A stretch of 64,000 bases of DNA from assembly GCA_050294475.1 (NCBI GenBank), contig JBNKOE010000003.1, positions 124,001-188,000 on the forward strand. The letters run 5' to 3'. Positions 52,264 through 62,180 of the stretch are shown here, one piece after another. Both the position numbers and the translations under genes were made by a program. The first letter of the stretch is position 1. Each line of letters opens with the position of its first letter. Source of the DNA: Thalassobellus sp050294475 (lineage in GTDB: Bacteria > Bacteroidota > Bacteroidia > Flavobacteriales > Flavobacteriaceae). The notes under the pieces were generated by a model. It ran no database searches. It was not told the DNA's origin and saw nothing but the letters and a program-made list of their open reading frames with translations.

Positions 52264-54174
52264 TTAAGATTTGAATTGAAACACAGTAACGGCTAATGGT
52301 GCTAATGTAATTTCAGCTGAATAATCTTTACCATTCCAAGGTGCTTTTTTTATGGTAATTGCTTTTTTGTTAGAAACACCACTACCTCCAAACTCTTTAG
52401 AATCACTATTAAATAGTTCTGAAAGCTTGCCATTAATAGGAACTCCTATTTTATATTTTTTTCTAACAGCAGGTGTTAAATTACATACGACTACTACATC
52501 ATTTTTAGCAATTTTACCTTTTCTTATGTAAGAAATGACACAGTTTTCATGATCGTCGTAACTTATCCATTCAAAACCTTCTCCAGAAAATGCTTTTTCA
52601 TATAAGGCAGGTGTTGTTTTATAAAGTAAGTTTAATGCTTTAAAGTAGTTTTGAAAGTTCTTATGAGGTTCAAATTCTAATAGATTCCAGTCTAAACTTC
52701 CTTGAAAATCCCATTCGTTATACTGTCCGAATTCACCACCCATAAATAATAGTTTTGTTCCAGGATGCGTAAACATATAACCATATAATAAACGAAGGTT
52801 AGCAAAACGTTGCCATTCGTCACCAGGCATTCTACCTAATATTGAATTTTTACCATAAACTACTTCATCATGTGAAAGAGGTAGCATAAAATTTTCTGTA
52901 AAAGCGTATGCTAAACTGAATGTTATATCGTTTTGATGGTATTTTCTATAAATAGGATCTTTTGCAAAATACTCTAAGGTATCGTGCATCCAGCCCATCA
53001 TCCATTTCATACCAAAACCTAAACCGCCTAAAAATACGGGTTTAGAAACGCCTGGGAATGCTGTAGATTCTTCGGCAATGGTTTGTGTATCTGGAAATGA
53101 GGCATAAATTTCTTGATTTAATTCTTTAAGAAATTCAATAGCGGCAAGGTTTTCTCTTCCTCCATAAATATTTGGTTCCCATTCACCGTCTTCTCTAGAA
53201 TAATCTAAAAACAACATTGAAGCAACAGCATCAACACGTAATGCATCTGCATGATATTGTTCCATCCAGAAAGCAGCATTACTTATTAAAAACGATTTTA
53301 CTTCGTTTCTTTCATAATTAAAAATTAAGCTTTTCCAATCTTGGTGATAGCCTTTTCTTTTGTCTGGATGTTCGTATAAACAAGAGCCATCAAAAAAGCC
53401 CAAACCGTGAGTGTCTTCTGGAAAATGAGAAGGTACCCAATCTAAAATAATACCAATATCATTTTGATGGAGTTTATCTACTAAATATTTAAATTCTTCT
53501 GGGTATCCAAAACGTGATGATGGTGCAAAATATCCTGTAACTTGATATCCCCAAGACGGATCGTAAGGAAACTCCATAATAGGCATAAGTTCTACATGTG
53601 TAAAATTCATGTCTTTTACGTAGTTAACCAACTCATCAGCTAATTCAAAATAGGATAAAAAGCGATTTTCTTCTACTTGTTTTTTCCAAGAGCCTAAATG
53701 GACTTCGTATACTGAGTAAGGTGCATCTAACGCATTATGGCTTTTACGTTTTTTCATCCAATTAGTATCTTTCCACTTGTAACTATCGTCCCAAATTATA
53801 GATGCTGTTTTTGGAGGATGTTCAGATCGTCTTGCGTAAGGATCTGCTTTTTCAGTTTTTATGCCGTTGTTATGACTTTCAATTTTGTATTTGTAAATAT
53901 TGCCTTTTCCTACTAAAGGAATAAAGCCTTCCCAAATACCACTGCTATCCCAACGTACATTTAATTGGTGTTCGCCTTCGGACCAGAAGTTAAAGTCTCC
54001 AATAACCGAAACTTGTTTGGCACTAGGTGCCCAAACTGCAAAATAGGTACCTTCTATACCATCTACAGTTGTAATATGAGATCCAAATTTTTCGTAAAGC
54101 CTATAGTGTTTTCCTGCTTTAAAAAGGTTGATATCGAAGTCTGTAAATAGACTATAAACTTTTACTTGTGCCAT
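52264..54174 (-). CDS. glgB: 1,4-alpha-glucan branching enzyme
   Basis: GH13 enzyme of 636 residues that makes alpha-1,6 branches in glycogen. N-terminal CBM48 (GTYFAVWAPSAKQVSVIGDFN), GH13 barrel with ALRVDAVASML (nucleophile Asp near 313), AEEST (acid Glu near 366), and PLSHDEVVYGK, then the C-terminal beta domain. Length is normal for the short-N-terminus form. It starts 3 bases after glgC, so the genes are translationally coupled. Confidence 0.96.
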   Translation of the reverse strand: MAQVKVYSLFTDFDINLFKAGKHYRLYEKFGSHITTVDGIEGTYFAVWAPSAKQVSVIGDFNFWSEGEHQLNVRWDSSGIWEGFIPLVGKGNIYKYKIESHNNGIKTEKADPYARRSEHPPKTASIIWDDSYKWKDTNWMKKRKSHNALDAPYSVYEVHLGSWKKQVEENRFLSYFELADELVNYVKDMNFTHVELMPIMEFPYDPSWGYQVTGYFAPSSRFGYPEEFKYLVDKLHQNDIGIILDWVPSHFPEDTHGLGFFDGSCLYEHPDKRKGYHQDWKSLIFNYERNEVKSFLISNAAFWMEQYHADALRVDAVASMLFLDYSREDGEWEPNIYGGRENLAAIEFLKELNQEIYASFPDTQTIAEESTAFPGVSKPVFLGGLGFGMKWMMGWMHDTLEYFAKDPIYRKYHQNDITFSLAYAFTENFMLPLSHDEVVYGKNSILGRMPGDEWQRFANLRLLYGYMFTHPGTKLLFMGGEFGQYNEWDFQGSLDWNLLEFEPHKNFQNYFKALNLLYKTTPALYEKAFSGEGFEWISYDDHENCVISYIRKGKIAKNDVVVVCNLTPAVRKKYKIGVPINGKLSELFNSDSKEFGGSGVSNKKAITIKKAPWNGKDYSAEITLAPLAVTVFQFKS

Positions 54175-54177
54175 ATA

Positions 54178-55443
54178 TTATATTACAAATCCGTTAGGTA
54201 TAACTGCGCCATTTTTAATTACTACAATGCCCTCTTTAATAGCGTAAGTGTCTGTTTCGGTATCTTCTAAATGAGAACCTCCATTTATTCTTACATCATC
54301 ACCAATGCGGCAGTTTTTATCGAGAATAGCATTTTTAATAAAGCAACGTTCACCTATTCCCATTAATACTTTTATTTTTTTATCTTCTATTTCTAGGAGT
54401 GTTTCGTAATAATCGCTACCCATCATATAGGTTTTTATTACGGTAGATTCTTTCCCTATTCTAGAACGAATACCTATAACAGATTGTTCAATTTTAGCAG
54501 CGCTAATAATACACCCTTCGGCAATAACGGTTTTATTTAAAGTTGTTCCTGCTACTTTTGTTGTAGGTAGCATTCTTGCGTGTGTGTAAATACGTTTGTT
54601 TTTATCATATAAATCAAACTGGGGAATATCGTCTGTTAATCCAATATTAGCTTCAAAAAAGGAGTCTATATTACCAATATCTGTCCAATAGCCTTCATAT
54701 TGAAAGCTTAATGTTTTGTGTTTATCAATAGATTGCGGAATAATTTCTTTACCAAAATCGATGGTAGATTCATCATTCATTAATTCGATTAAAAGATCTC
54801 TATTAAAGATATAAATACCCATAGATGCTAGGTAATTTCTACCTTGATCTTTCATTTCATCACTAACTTCAGAGGTCCAATCAGGTAATAAACTAGCATC
54901 TGGTTTTTCAATAAAAGAGGTAACAACACTTTCGTCGTTTGCTTTTAAAATACCAAAAGAAGTGGCATCTTTTGCATTAACAGGAATAGTGGCAATTGAA
55001 ATTTCAGCATTGCTTTTTTCATGAGCAGCAATCATTTTATCATAATCCATTTGATAAAGTTGATCTCCAGAAAGTATTAATGCATATTCAAAATCGTGTC
55101 TTAAAAAATGATGCATACTTTGTCTAACAGCATCAGCAGTTCCTTGAAACCACCCTTTGTTACCAGGTGTTTGTTCTGCTGCAAGTACATCAACAAAAGC
55201 ACTACTAAAAAAGCTAAAATGATAGGTGTCTTTAATATGTCGGTTTAAAGAAGCAGAATTAAATTGTGTTAAAACAAACATACGTTTAATGTCAGCATTA
55301 ATACAATTTGATATAGGAATATCAACTAATCTATATTTACCTGCAATGGGTACTGCTGGTTTAGATCTTTGTTCTGTTAATGGATGTAGTCTAGAACCTT
55401 GTCCTCCACCTAAAATGATGGATAAAACCTTGTTATTAATCAT
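54178..55443 (-). CDS. glgC: Glucose-1-phosphate adenylyltransferase
   Basis: A 421-residue enzyme forming ADP-glucose from glucose-1-phosphate and ATP, the committed step of glycogen synthesis. The nucleotidyltransferase motif LGGGQGSRLHPLT is at 11-23, the substrate loop RLVDIPISNC at 38-47, and the GTADAVRQS motif follows. A left-handed beta-helix closes the protein (GCIISAAKIEQSVIG, GIRSRIG). The stop is 3 bases from glgB, and the start is 2 bases from glgA. Confidence 0.96.
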   Translation of the reverse strand: MINNKVLSIILGGGQGSRLHPLTEQRSKPAVPIAGKYRLVDIPISNCINADIKRMFVLTQFNSASLNRHIKDTYHFSFFSSAFVDVLAAEQTPGNKGWFQGTADAVRQSMHHFLRHDFEYALILSGDQLYQMDYDKMIAAHEKSNAEISIATIPVNAKDATSFGILKANDESVVTSFIEKPDASLLPDWTSEVSDEMKDQGRNYLASMGIYIFNRDLLIELMNDESTIDFGKEIIPQSIDKHKTLSFQYEGYWTDIGNIDSFFEANIGLTDDIPQFDLYDKNKRIYTHARMLPTTKVAGTTLNKTVIAEGCIISAAKIEQSVIGIRSRIGKESTVIKTYMMGSDYYETLLEIEDKKIKVLMGIGERCFIKNAILDKNCRIGDDVRINGGSHLEDTETDTYAIKEGIVVIKNGAVIPNGFVI

Positions 55444-55445
55444 AT

Positions 55446-56858
55446 TCAGTCCGTTTTTATAGTGTTATATAAATTTATGTATTCTTTAGCAGAAACATCC
55501 CATGAGTGATCTAATTTCATGATGTTGTTTCTTATTGTTTTATATTTTGTTTGATCATTATAAAGCGTAACGCCTCTATCAATAGCTTCTGTAATTTCTG
55601 AAACAGTTACGTTTTCATGACAAATACCAAAACCATTTTCTTCAGTAATATCAATAACGGTGTCTTTTAAACCACCAATGCTTCTAACAATAGGAATGGT
55701 TCCGTATCTTAAAGCATACATTTGGTTTAATCCACAAGGTTCTACTCGAGAAGGCATTAGTAAAAAATCTGCCCCGGCGTATATGATATGAGAAAGTTTT
55801 TCGTCATATCCTATAAAGGCATTGTATGTACCAATATAATCTTTTTTTAATAATTTTAATTGGTTTTCAACTAAATCATTTCCAGAACCTAATAATAATA
55901 TGGTGGCGTTATTTTTTTCTAAAGCAATTTTGAAAGCTTCGGGAAATAAATCAGAACCTTTTTCGTCTACTAAACGACCAATGAAAGCAAAAAGTGGTTT
56001 TTCAAAATCTAAATTAAAAGTATCGCACAAATATTTTTTGTTTGCTTTGGCTCCAGCTTTAACAGTTTTAGAATTGTAATTTTTAATTATGTAATGATCT
56101 GTTTCTGGGTTCCAAACTTTCCAATCAATACCATTTAATATACCTGTGCATTTTTTACTTTCGGCACTAAGTAAACTTTCTAAACCGTTTGCTGCTTCTT
56201 TTAATTCTTCCATATAGCTAGGAGAAACTGTAGTAACACTCCAAGCACATTTAATTGCTGATGCTAAAGGGTTTATGGAGCCTCCCCAGTCTAATAAACC
56301 TACTTTTTCAAAATTAAAAGGAGGAATTAAACCTACTTTTTCATGTGAAAACCATCCTTGATATTGTGCATTATGAATGGTTAATATATTGGGAATCTTT
56401 CTGAAAGCTTCATATTTATAACTTTCTTGAAGCATAAACGGAATTAAGCCTGTATGATGATCGTGACAATGAATAATATTTGGATAGTTATCCCAAGTTA
56501 GTAACCAGTCTAAAGCCGCAATTTGGAACGATAAAAATCGTTCGGTGTCATTCATTGAATAAACATAATCTTTAAACAGAAGCTCTGGAACATCAATAAA
56601 AAACACATCAAAATCTAAGGTGTTTTCAGTTAATGTTAAAACACGAAAATCATAAGGTTCTGCGCCTAAATTTATAACACCATTATATATGGTATGAAAA
56701 CTATGTTCTTTGGTAAACTTGTTGTCGTAAAAAGGCATAATAACTTGAGAAGATGTATTCGAGCCTTTTTGATATTTAGGTAATGCTCCAACAACATCTG
56801 CAAGTCCTCCAACTTTAGCAACCGGATAGCATTCTGCGCTTATATGTATAATATTCAT
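55446..56858 (-). CDS. glgA: Glycogen synthase (ADP-glucose type)
   Basis: A 470-residue GT5 glycosyltransferase adding glucose from ADP-glucose to glycogen. The ADP-glucose-binding motif KVGGLADV is at 15-22; later family blocks HDHHTGLIPF, LTIHNAQYQGWF, IGRLVDEKGSDLF and PSRVEPCGLNQMYALRYGTIP are all present in order. It heads the glg operon, and the 328-base spacer upstream separates it from the divergent sensor kinase gene. Confidence 0.96.
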   Translation of the reverse strand: MNIIHISAECYPVAKVGGLADVVGALPKYQKGSNTSSQVIMPFYDNKFTKEHSFHTIYNGVINLGAEPYDFRVLTLTENTLDFDVFFIDVPELLFKDYVYSMNDTERFLSFQIAALDWLLTWDNYPNIIHCHDHHTGLIPFMLQESYKYEAFRKIPNILTIHNAQYQGWFSHEKVGLIPPFNFEKVGLLDWGGSINPLASAIKCAWSVTTVSPSYMEELKEAANGLESLLSAESKKCTGILNGIDWKVWNPETDHYIIKNYNSKTVKAGAKANKKYLCDTFNLDFEKPLFAFIGRLVDEKGSDLFPEAFKIALEKNNATILLLGSGNDLVENQLKLLKKDYIGTYNAFIGYDEKLSHIIYAGADFLLMPSRVEPCGLNQMYALRYGTIPIVRSIGGLKDTVIDITEENGFGICHENVTVSEITEAIDRGVTLYNDQTKYKTIRNNIMKLDHSWDVSAKEYINLYNTIKTD

Positions 56859-57158
56859 TTGTGTTATTTATGAATTTCATAAACTTACAAAATAAATAGG
56901 AACCTTTTTTATAGAAGTATATTTTTAAAGAAAAAATTGTAGAATTGGAATTTATCAAAATTATCAATAACGAAAATTAAAAAAAGCGTAAAAATAATGC
57001 TAATCATTCAATTAAAAATTCTGACAAAAAAGAAAAACTTAATTTTTAAGCTTTGGCCTTATTGTTAAGTGAATGAACTGAATTTATAATCATTCAACTT
57101 TAAAACTTTATTAGGTGCTTTTATATTATTTTCTTTCAAGATAAAAGTAAAATGAATA
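56859..57158. other. Spacer between glgA and the sensor kinase gene
   Basis: About 300 AT-rich bases between divergent genes. No gene or clear structured RNA seen. The glgA promoter should lie here, but I could not find a full TAnnTTTG on the minus strand. Confidence 0.4.
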
Positions 57159-57166
57159 TATCTTTG
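57159..57166 (+). promoter_or_regulatory. -7 promoter box of the sensor kinase gene (TATCTTTG)
   Basis: Exact TAnnTTTG match 20 bases upstream of the ATG. Confidence 0.6.
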
Positions 57167-57186
57167 TCTTTCACAGTATTTATTTT

Positions 57187-59259
57187 ATGTTTAAAAATTA
57201 CTTCTTTATAATATTATTTCTGCTTTTGTGCTTACAAATAAGTGGGCAAACCAAAACCTTTAAAAAGCAGTTAGATAGTATTCAATCTTTAAGACAATTA
57301 TCTAAAAATAAAGATTTTGATTTAGAAATTAGAATAGAATATGCTAAAAAAGCTTGTGAGTTATCTTATAAAACACAAGTGGATTCTGTTATTTTAAAAT
57401 CTAATAGAAACCTTTCATATGTTTATATTTATAATCTTAGTAAAAAGCATTCTAGAGAGTCAATAAATATAAGTTTTAAAAATTTAGAATTAGCATATAA
57501 GCTTAAAGATACTTTTAATATAGCATATATAAACTTGGATATCGGGTTTGCGTATCATAATTTAGAAAAAAATGATAGTGCTTATTATTATTATTATAAT
57601 TCATTAAAAATATTTAGATATTTTAAATCGTTGAATAGTAATGAGAATTACATAAATCAATCTTTAATACTTTTGAACATTGCTTATTTACAGATAAGTG
57701 AGCGTGATTATATAGGAGGTCAAGTTAATATCATAAAAGCAATAAACTTATTGCTGAAAACCCCTAAAACAGAAAAGAGTCTACAAATTTTATGGGGTTT
57801 GTATAACAATTTAGCTTTAAATTTACATGAGCTAAAAGAGTATGAAAAGGCCTTAATGTATTATGAAAAGGCGCTAGTAGTTAGTGCTAAAACGGAAAGG
57901 AGTTATGAATCTTTATTATTTACAAATATAAATATAGCCGAATTATATAGAGAAACTGAGAAATATGAAGATGCCTTTAAAATATATAATAAACTGCTAG
58001 AAGATAAAACTTTAGAAGAAAAAGTCCCCGCTTCTTATGGTACCATATTAAATAATATTGCTTATAATTTGTTTATAGATAAAAATAAAGATTATAAGAA
58101 AATAGACTCTTTATTTACTAAGGCACAAAATATTTTTTCTGATTTAGATTTGTTTTATGAAATTTCTTCAGGAAGCAATGACATGGCAGAGTTTTATTAT
58201 GGAACTAACAAAAAAGAAAAAGCATTATTTTATTCTAGAAAGGCCTATGAATATGGGAAAAAAGCGAATTGTAATTTTGAAGTATTAAGAGCATTAAAAA
58301 TGCTTTCAAAGCTTCATGAAGGTAATGAGGGTAAAACCTATTTATACGAATACATTAAACTTAACGATAGTTTAATTGATGCAGAACGTGCCAATAGAAA
58401 TAAATACGCTAGAATACAATTTGAAACCGACCAATATATAAAAGAAACAAAGCGTTTAAGTACTCAAAACATATTAATATTGGTTATTGCAGGTATTGTT
58501 ATACTAAGTTTATGTTTACTATATTTTATTAGGCTACAAAGCGATAAAAATAAGAGTCTTCTTTTTGATAAGGAACAACAACAAGCCAATCAAGAAATTT
58601 ACGGTTTAATGCTTAAGCAACAAGCCAAATTAGAAGAAGCCAGATTACAAGAACGTCATAGAATATCGGAAGATTTACATGATGGTATATTACCAAGGTT
58701 ATTTGGTACTAGAATGGGCATGGGTTTTTTAGATATAAAAGGAGATGAAAGTACCTTAAAACAATATAATAAGTTTATAGATGAGGTGCAAAAAATAGAA
58801 AAGGAAGTAAGAGATGTGTCTCATGAGTTAAAAAGCGATAATATTGGTTTAGAAACTAATTTTGAGTCTATTATAAAAGCGTATATAAAGGCTCAAAGCT
58901 TGGTAGGAAATTTTAAATATAAAATTATAAATGAAGGTGAAATAAAATTCGAGTTATTTAATGAGACCTTACGGGTTGAAATTTATCGAATCATTCAAGA
59001 GGCTATACAAAACATAGTAAAGCATGCAAAAGCTATAAGTGTTTCAGTTTCTTTCACTTTGAAAGATGATGTTTTAAAAATTAAAATAGTAGATGATGGC
59101 ATTGGGTTTAATACAGAAAAAAAGCATAAAGGGATAGGCTTAAAAAATATAGCATCAAGAGTTTTAAAATTAGAAGGCGAACTTAAAATAAAATCATTTC
59201 CAGATAATAATAAAGGAACAGAGTTTGATATAAAAATACCTATTAAAAAAGGTTTTTAA
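57187..59259 (+). CDS. TPR-containing sensor histidine kinase (NarL/DesK-type)
   Basis: A 690-residue two-component sensor. A signal peptide (ending QISGQ) is followed by about 380 residues of TPR-like helical repeats in the periplasm (for example ALMYYEKALVVSA near 222 and YEDAFKIYNKLLED near 260), one membrane helix at about 428-448, a coiled coil, the HisKA_3 domain with phospho-acceptor His498 (SEDLHDGILP), and a HATPase domain (IIQEAIQNIVKHAKA, DDGIGF, GIGLKNI). The signal is unknown; TPR sensors in this group may read partner proteins. The response regulator starts 2 bases later. Confidence 0.92.
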   Translation: MFKNYFFIILFLLLCLQISGQTKTFKKQLDSIQSLRQLSKNKDFDLEIRIEYAKKACELSYKTQVDSVILKSNRNLSYVYIYNLSKKHSRESINISFKNLELAYKLKDTFNIAYINLDIGFAYHNLEKNDSAYYYYYNSLKIFRYFKSLNSNENYINQSLILLNIAYLQISERDYIGGQVNIIKAINLLLKTPKTEKSLQILWGLYNNLALNLHELKEYEKALMYYEKALVVSAKTERSYESLLFTNINIAELYRETEKYEDAFKIYNKLLEDKTLEEKVPASYGTILNNIAYNLFIDKNKDYKKIDSLFTKAQNIFSDLDLFYEISSGSNDMAEFYYGTNKKEKALFYSRKAYEYGKKANCNFEVLRALKMLSKLHEGNEGKTYLYEYIKLNDSLIDAERANRNKYARIQFETDQYIKETKRLSTQNILILVIAGIVILSLCLLYFIRLQSDKNKSLLFDKEQQQANQEIYGLMLKQQAKLEEARLQERHRISEDLHDGILPRLFGTRMGMGFLDIKGDESTLKQYNKFIDEVQKIEKEVRDVSHELKSDNIGLETNFESIIKAYIKAQSLVGNFKYKIINEGEIKFELFNETLRVEIYRIIQEAIQNIVKHAKAISVSVSFTLKDDVLKIKIVDDGIGFNTEKKHKGIGLKNIASRVLKLEGELKIKSFPDNNKGTEFDIKIPIKKGF

Positions 59260-59261
59260 GT

Positions 59262-59939
59262 ATGACAGAATTATTAAATGTTTTAATTATAGAAGACCAT
59301 CCGTTAATTGTTAGTGCTTATGAAAATGCACTTAAACTTATAAGTGAAAATAATAATAGATTAGAATTTGATATTGATGTTGCAATAAATTGTGACATTG
59401 CTTATAAAAAAATTAAGGAAGCATCAAATACTAAAAAAACAGATTTTATTTTTCTTGATATTAAGCTGCCAGTATCTAAAAAAGGAAAAATAATTTCAGG
59501 TGAAGATTTAGGTATTAAAATAAAAAAATTTTTACCAAAAGCTAAAATAATAGTGGCCACTACATATAATGATAATTATAGAATTAATTCAATTTTTAAA
59601 AGTATTAACCCTGATGGATTATTAATTAAAAATGATTTAAGTCCTAAAGAGCTTGTTGTAGCTATAGAAAGTGTTATAGAAAACACACCTTATTATAGCA
59701 AGTCTGTAGTACAATTAATGAGAAAGCAAGTATCTAACAACATAGTAATAGATGAAGTGGACAGAAAAATACTTTATGAATTATCTAGAGGAACAAAAAT
59801 GAATGAATTGCCTCAGATAGTTTCGCTTTCAATTTCTGCCATAGAAAAAAGAAAACGCATACTAAAAGAGCTTTTTAATTTAGATAAAAAAGATGATAGA
59901 GAGCTGATAAAAATAGCTGAGGAAAAAGGGTTTATTTAG
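59262..59939 (+). CDS. Response regulator with C-terminal helix-turn-helix
   Basis: A 225-residue response regulator. Receiver domain with acidic pair near 11-12 (IIEDHPL), phospho-acceptor Asp66 (FIFLDIKLP) and a Lys near 123 (GLLIKND). The C-terminal 70 residues (VDRKILYELSRGTKMNELPQ ... AIEKRKRILKELF) look like a diverged LuxR/NarL-type HTH. It pairs with the TPR kinase 2 bases upstream. Regulated genes are unknown; the glg operon lies divergent across 328 bases and is a possible but unproven target. Confidence 0.88.
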   Translation: MTELLNVLIIEDHPLIVSAYENALKLISENNNRLEFDIDVAINCDIAYKKIKEASNTKKTDFIFLDIKLPVSKKGKIISGEDLGIKIKKFLPKAKIIVATTYNDNYRINSIFKSINPDGLLIKNDLSPKELVVAIESVIENTPYYSKSVVQLMRKQVSNNIVIDEVDRKILYELSRGTKMNELPQIVSLSISAIEKRKRILKELFNLDKKDDRELIKIAEEKGFI

Positions 59940-60059
59940 TTTTTAAATGAGTAAACAATTACACAAAAACCTTATTTATTTTAAGGAGAAACCTTTTTGT
60001 TTATACTCTTAGCTTCTCTATATTTGGATTGCTATTAGTAAATTATCAACAAGAGTTTA

Positions 60060-60117
60060 TTTCTTAAGGGTAATCTTAAGAAACGGCATGATAAAAATAT
60101 CATGCTGTTTTTATTTT
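60060..60117 (+). terminator. Double hairpin terminator after the response regulator
   Basis: First hairpin TTTCTTAAG/CTTAAGAAA (60060-60083), then GCATGATA/TATCATGC (60086-60105) followed by TGTTTTTATTTT. The second is a strong rho-independent terminator; the first may add pausing. Confidence 0.85.
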
Positions 60118-60124
60118 CAATAAA

Positions 60125-61921
60125 CTAATCATTTAATTTTAAAACCGCCATAAATGCTTGTTGAGGTATTTCTACATTACCCACTTGACGCATACGTTTT
60201 TTACCTTTTTTCTGTTTTTCAAGTAATTTACGTTTACGAGAAATATCACCTCCATAACATTTTGCTGTAACATCTTTACGTAAGGCTTTAATAGTTTCTC
60301 TCGAAATAATTTTAGCACCAATAGCTGCTTGAACAGGAATATCGAATTGCTGACGCGGAATAAGTTCTTTTAATTTTTCACACATTTTTTTACCAATACT
60401 TTGAGCATTATCAGCATGAATTAGTGCCGATAGCGCATCAACAGGTAAAGCGTTTAATAAAATATCTAAACGTACAAGTTTTGATACTTTCATACCAATT
60501 GGATGATAATCAAAAGAGGCGTAACCTTTAGAAACTGTTTTTAAACGATCATAAAAATCAAATACAATTTCTGCTAAAGGCATTTCAAAAGTCAATTCTA
60601 CACGTTCGGGTGTTAAATAGGTTTGATTTAATACAAGTCCTCTTTTTTCAATACAAAGCGACATCACATTACCAACAAAATCTGATTTTGTTATAATGGT
60701 GGCTTTAATATAAGGTTCTTCAACTCTATTTACTGTTGAAGGATCTGGTAAATCTGATGGGTTATTTACTATAAAAGCTTCATCAGGGTTTTTATTAGTA
60801 AAGGCATGGTACGATACATTGGGAACGGTAGTAATTACCGTCATATCAAACTCACGTTCTAAACGTTCTTGAATTATTTCCATATGAAGCATGCCTAGGA
60901 ATCCGCAACGGAAACCAAAACCTAATGCCGCCGAACTTTCAGGTGCAAAAACTAATGATGCATCGTTAAGCTGTAGTTTTTCCATCGAGTTACGAAGTTC
61001 TTCATAATCTTCTGTGTCAACAGGATAAATACCTGCAAATACCATGGGTTTTACATCTTCAAAACCTTCAACAATATTTGTGGTTGGATTTGCAAAATCG
61101 GTAATAGTATCTCCAACTTTTACTTCTTTGGCAGTTTTAATACCAGTAATTAAGTAGCCAACATCACCTGTTTTAACACTTTGTTTAGCAATTTGTGTTA
61201 GTTTTAATGTGCCAACTTCATCAGCATAATATTCTTTATCGGTAGCAACAAATTTAATTTTTTGTCCTTTTTTAATTTCGCCATTAAAAACTCTAAAATA
61301 GGTTTCAATACCTCTAAATGTATTGTAAACAGAATCGAAAATTAAGGCTTGTAATGGAGCGTTTGGATCGCCTTTTGGAGCAGGAACACGTTCAATAATA
61401 GCAGCTAAAATATTTTCAACTCCAAAACCTGTTTTTCCACTGGCATGAATAACTTCTTTAGGATCGCAACCTAAAAGGTCTACAATATCGTCGGTTACTT
61501 CTTCTGGGTTAGCACTAGGTAAATCGACTTTATTAAGAACTGGAATAATTTCTAAGTCGTTTTCTAATGCTAAATATAAATTAGAAATGGTTTGTGCTTG
61601 TATACTTTGTGCTGCATCTACAATAAGTAAAGCACCTTCACAAGCAGCAATAGAACGGGAAACTTCGTATGAGAAATCTACGTGACCAGGTGTGTCTATT
61701 AAGTTTAGAACATATTTTTCGCCTTTATATTCATAATCCATTTGTATGGCGTGCGATTTAATGGTAATACCACGTTCGCGCTCTAAATCCATATTATCTA
61801 GTAATTGCGCTTGTTGTTCTCTAGCGGTTACCGATCCTGTAAAATCTAACAAGCGGTCGGCAAGTGTGCTTTTACCGTGATCTATATGTGCAATGATGCA
61901 AAAGTTTCTAATGTTCTTCAT
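60125..61921 (-). CDS. lepA: Elongation factor 4 (LepA)
   Basis: Ribosomal GTPase of 598 residues that acts on stalled or mistranslocated ribosomes. G1 motif AHIDHGKST (11-19), G2 ERGITIK, G3 DTPGH, G4 NKVD, then the EF-G-like domains and the LepA-specific C-terminal region rich in Lys (GGDISRKRKLLEKQKKGKK). The start is ATG 61921 (MKNIRNFCIIAHIDHG); a frame from TTG 61927 would add only two residues. A -7 box lies about 30 bases upstream. Confidence 0.97.
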   Translation of the reverse strand: MKNIRNFCIIAHIDHGKSTLADRLLDFTGSVTAREQQAQLLDNMDLERERGITIKSHAIQMDYEYKGEKYVLNLIDTPGHVDFSYEVSRSIAACEGALLIVDAAQSIQAQTISNLYLALENDLEIIPVLNKVDLPSANPEEVTDDIVDLLGCDPKEVIHASGKTGFGVENILAAIIERVPAPKGDPNAPLQALIFDSVYNTFRGIETYFRVFNGEIKKGQKIKFVATDKEYYADEVGTLKLTQIAKQSVKTGDVGYLITGIKTAKEVKVGDTITDFANPTTNIVEGFEDVKPMVFAGIYPVDTEDYEELRNSMEKLQLNDASLVFAPESSAALGFGFRCGFLGMLHMEIIQERLEREFDMTVITTVPNVSYHAFTNKNPDEAFIVNNPSDLPDPSTVNRVEEPYIKATIITKSDFVGNVMSLCIEKRGLVLNQTYLTPERVELTFEMPLAEIVFDFYDRLKTVSKGYASFDYHPIGMKVSKLVRLDILLNALPVDALSALIHADNAQSIGKKMCEKLKELIPRQQFDIPVQAAIGAKIISRETIKALRKDVTAKCYGGDISRKRKLLEKQKKGKKRMRQVGNVEIPQQAFMAVLKLND

Positions 61922-61950
61922 AGTCAATAATCTTCATAAAAAAGATTTTG

Positions 61951-61958
61951 CAAATATA
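61951..61958 (-). promoter_or_regulatory. -7 promoter box of lepA (TATATTTG)
   Basis: Exact TAnnTTTG match on the minus strand, about 30 bases upstream of the ATG. Confidence 0.55.
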
Positions 61959-62103
61959 GATTTTTTTTAAGTGAGCGTGAAAGATTGAGTATATGTTATT
62001 TATACATGCTATATGCAGTTCGCCCATTACATGTTTTTTTACAATATATTATTTGGTTCTTTACCTTAATTATTGACGAAGCATTTTGACTTTTTTAAAA
62101 AAG

Positions 62104-62129
62104 GTGTAACATTTACACTTTTAAACGTC
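62104..62129 (+). promoter_or_regulatory. Candidate ECF-sigma promoter (TGTAAC / CGTC)
   Basis: TGTAAC (62105-62110) and CGTC (62126-62129) are separated by 15 bases, the classic ECF -35/-10 pattern. The -35 part lies within the inverted repeat GTGTAA-CAT-TTACAC (62104-62118). The following gene starts about 50 bases later. Its promoter class differs from the TAnnTTTG promoters elsewhere in the window. Confidence 0.45.
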
Positions 62130-62180
62130 ATATAATATGTAGTTTTAAAAGAAATCAATCAAAATCAATCAAAGTAGCAA

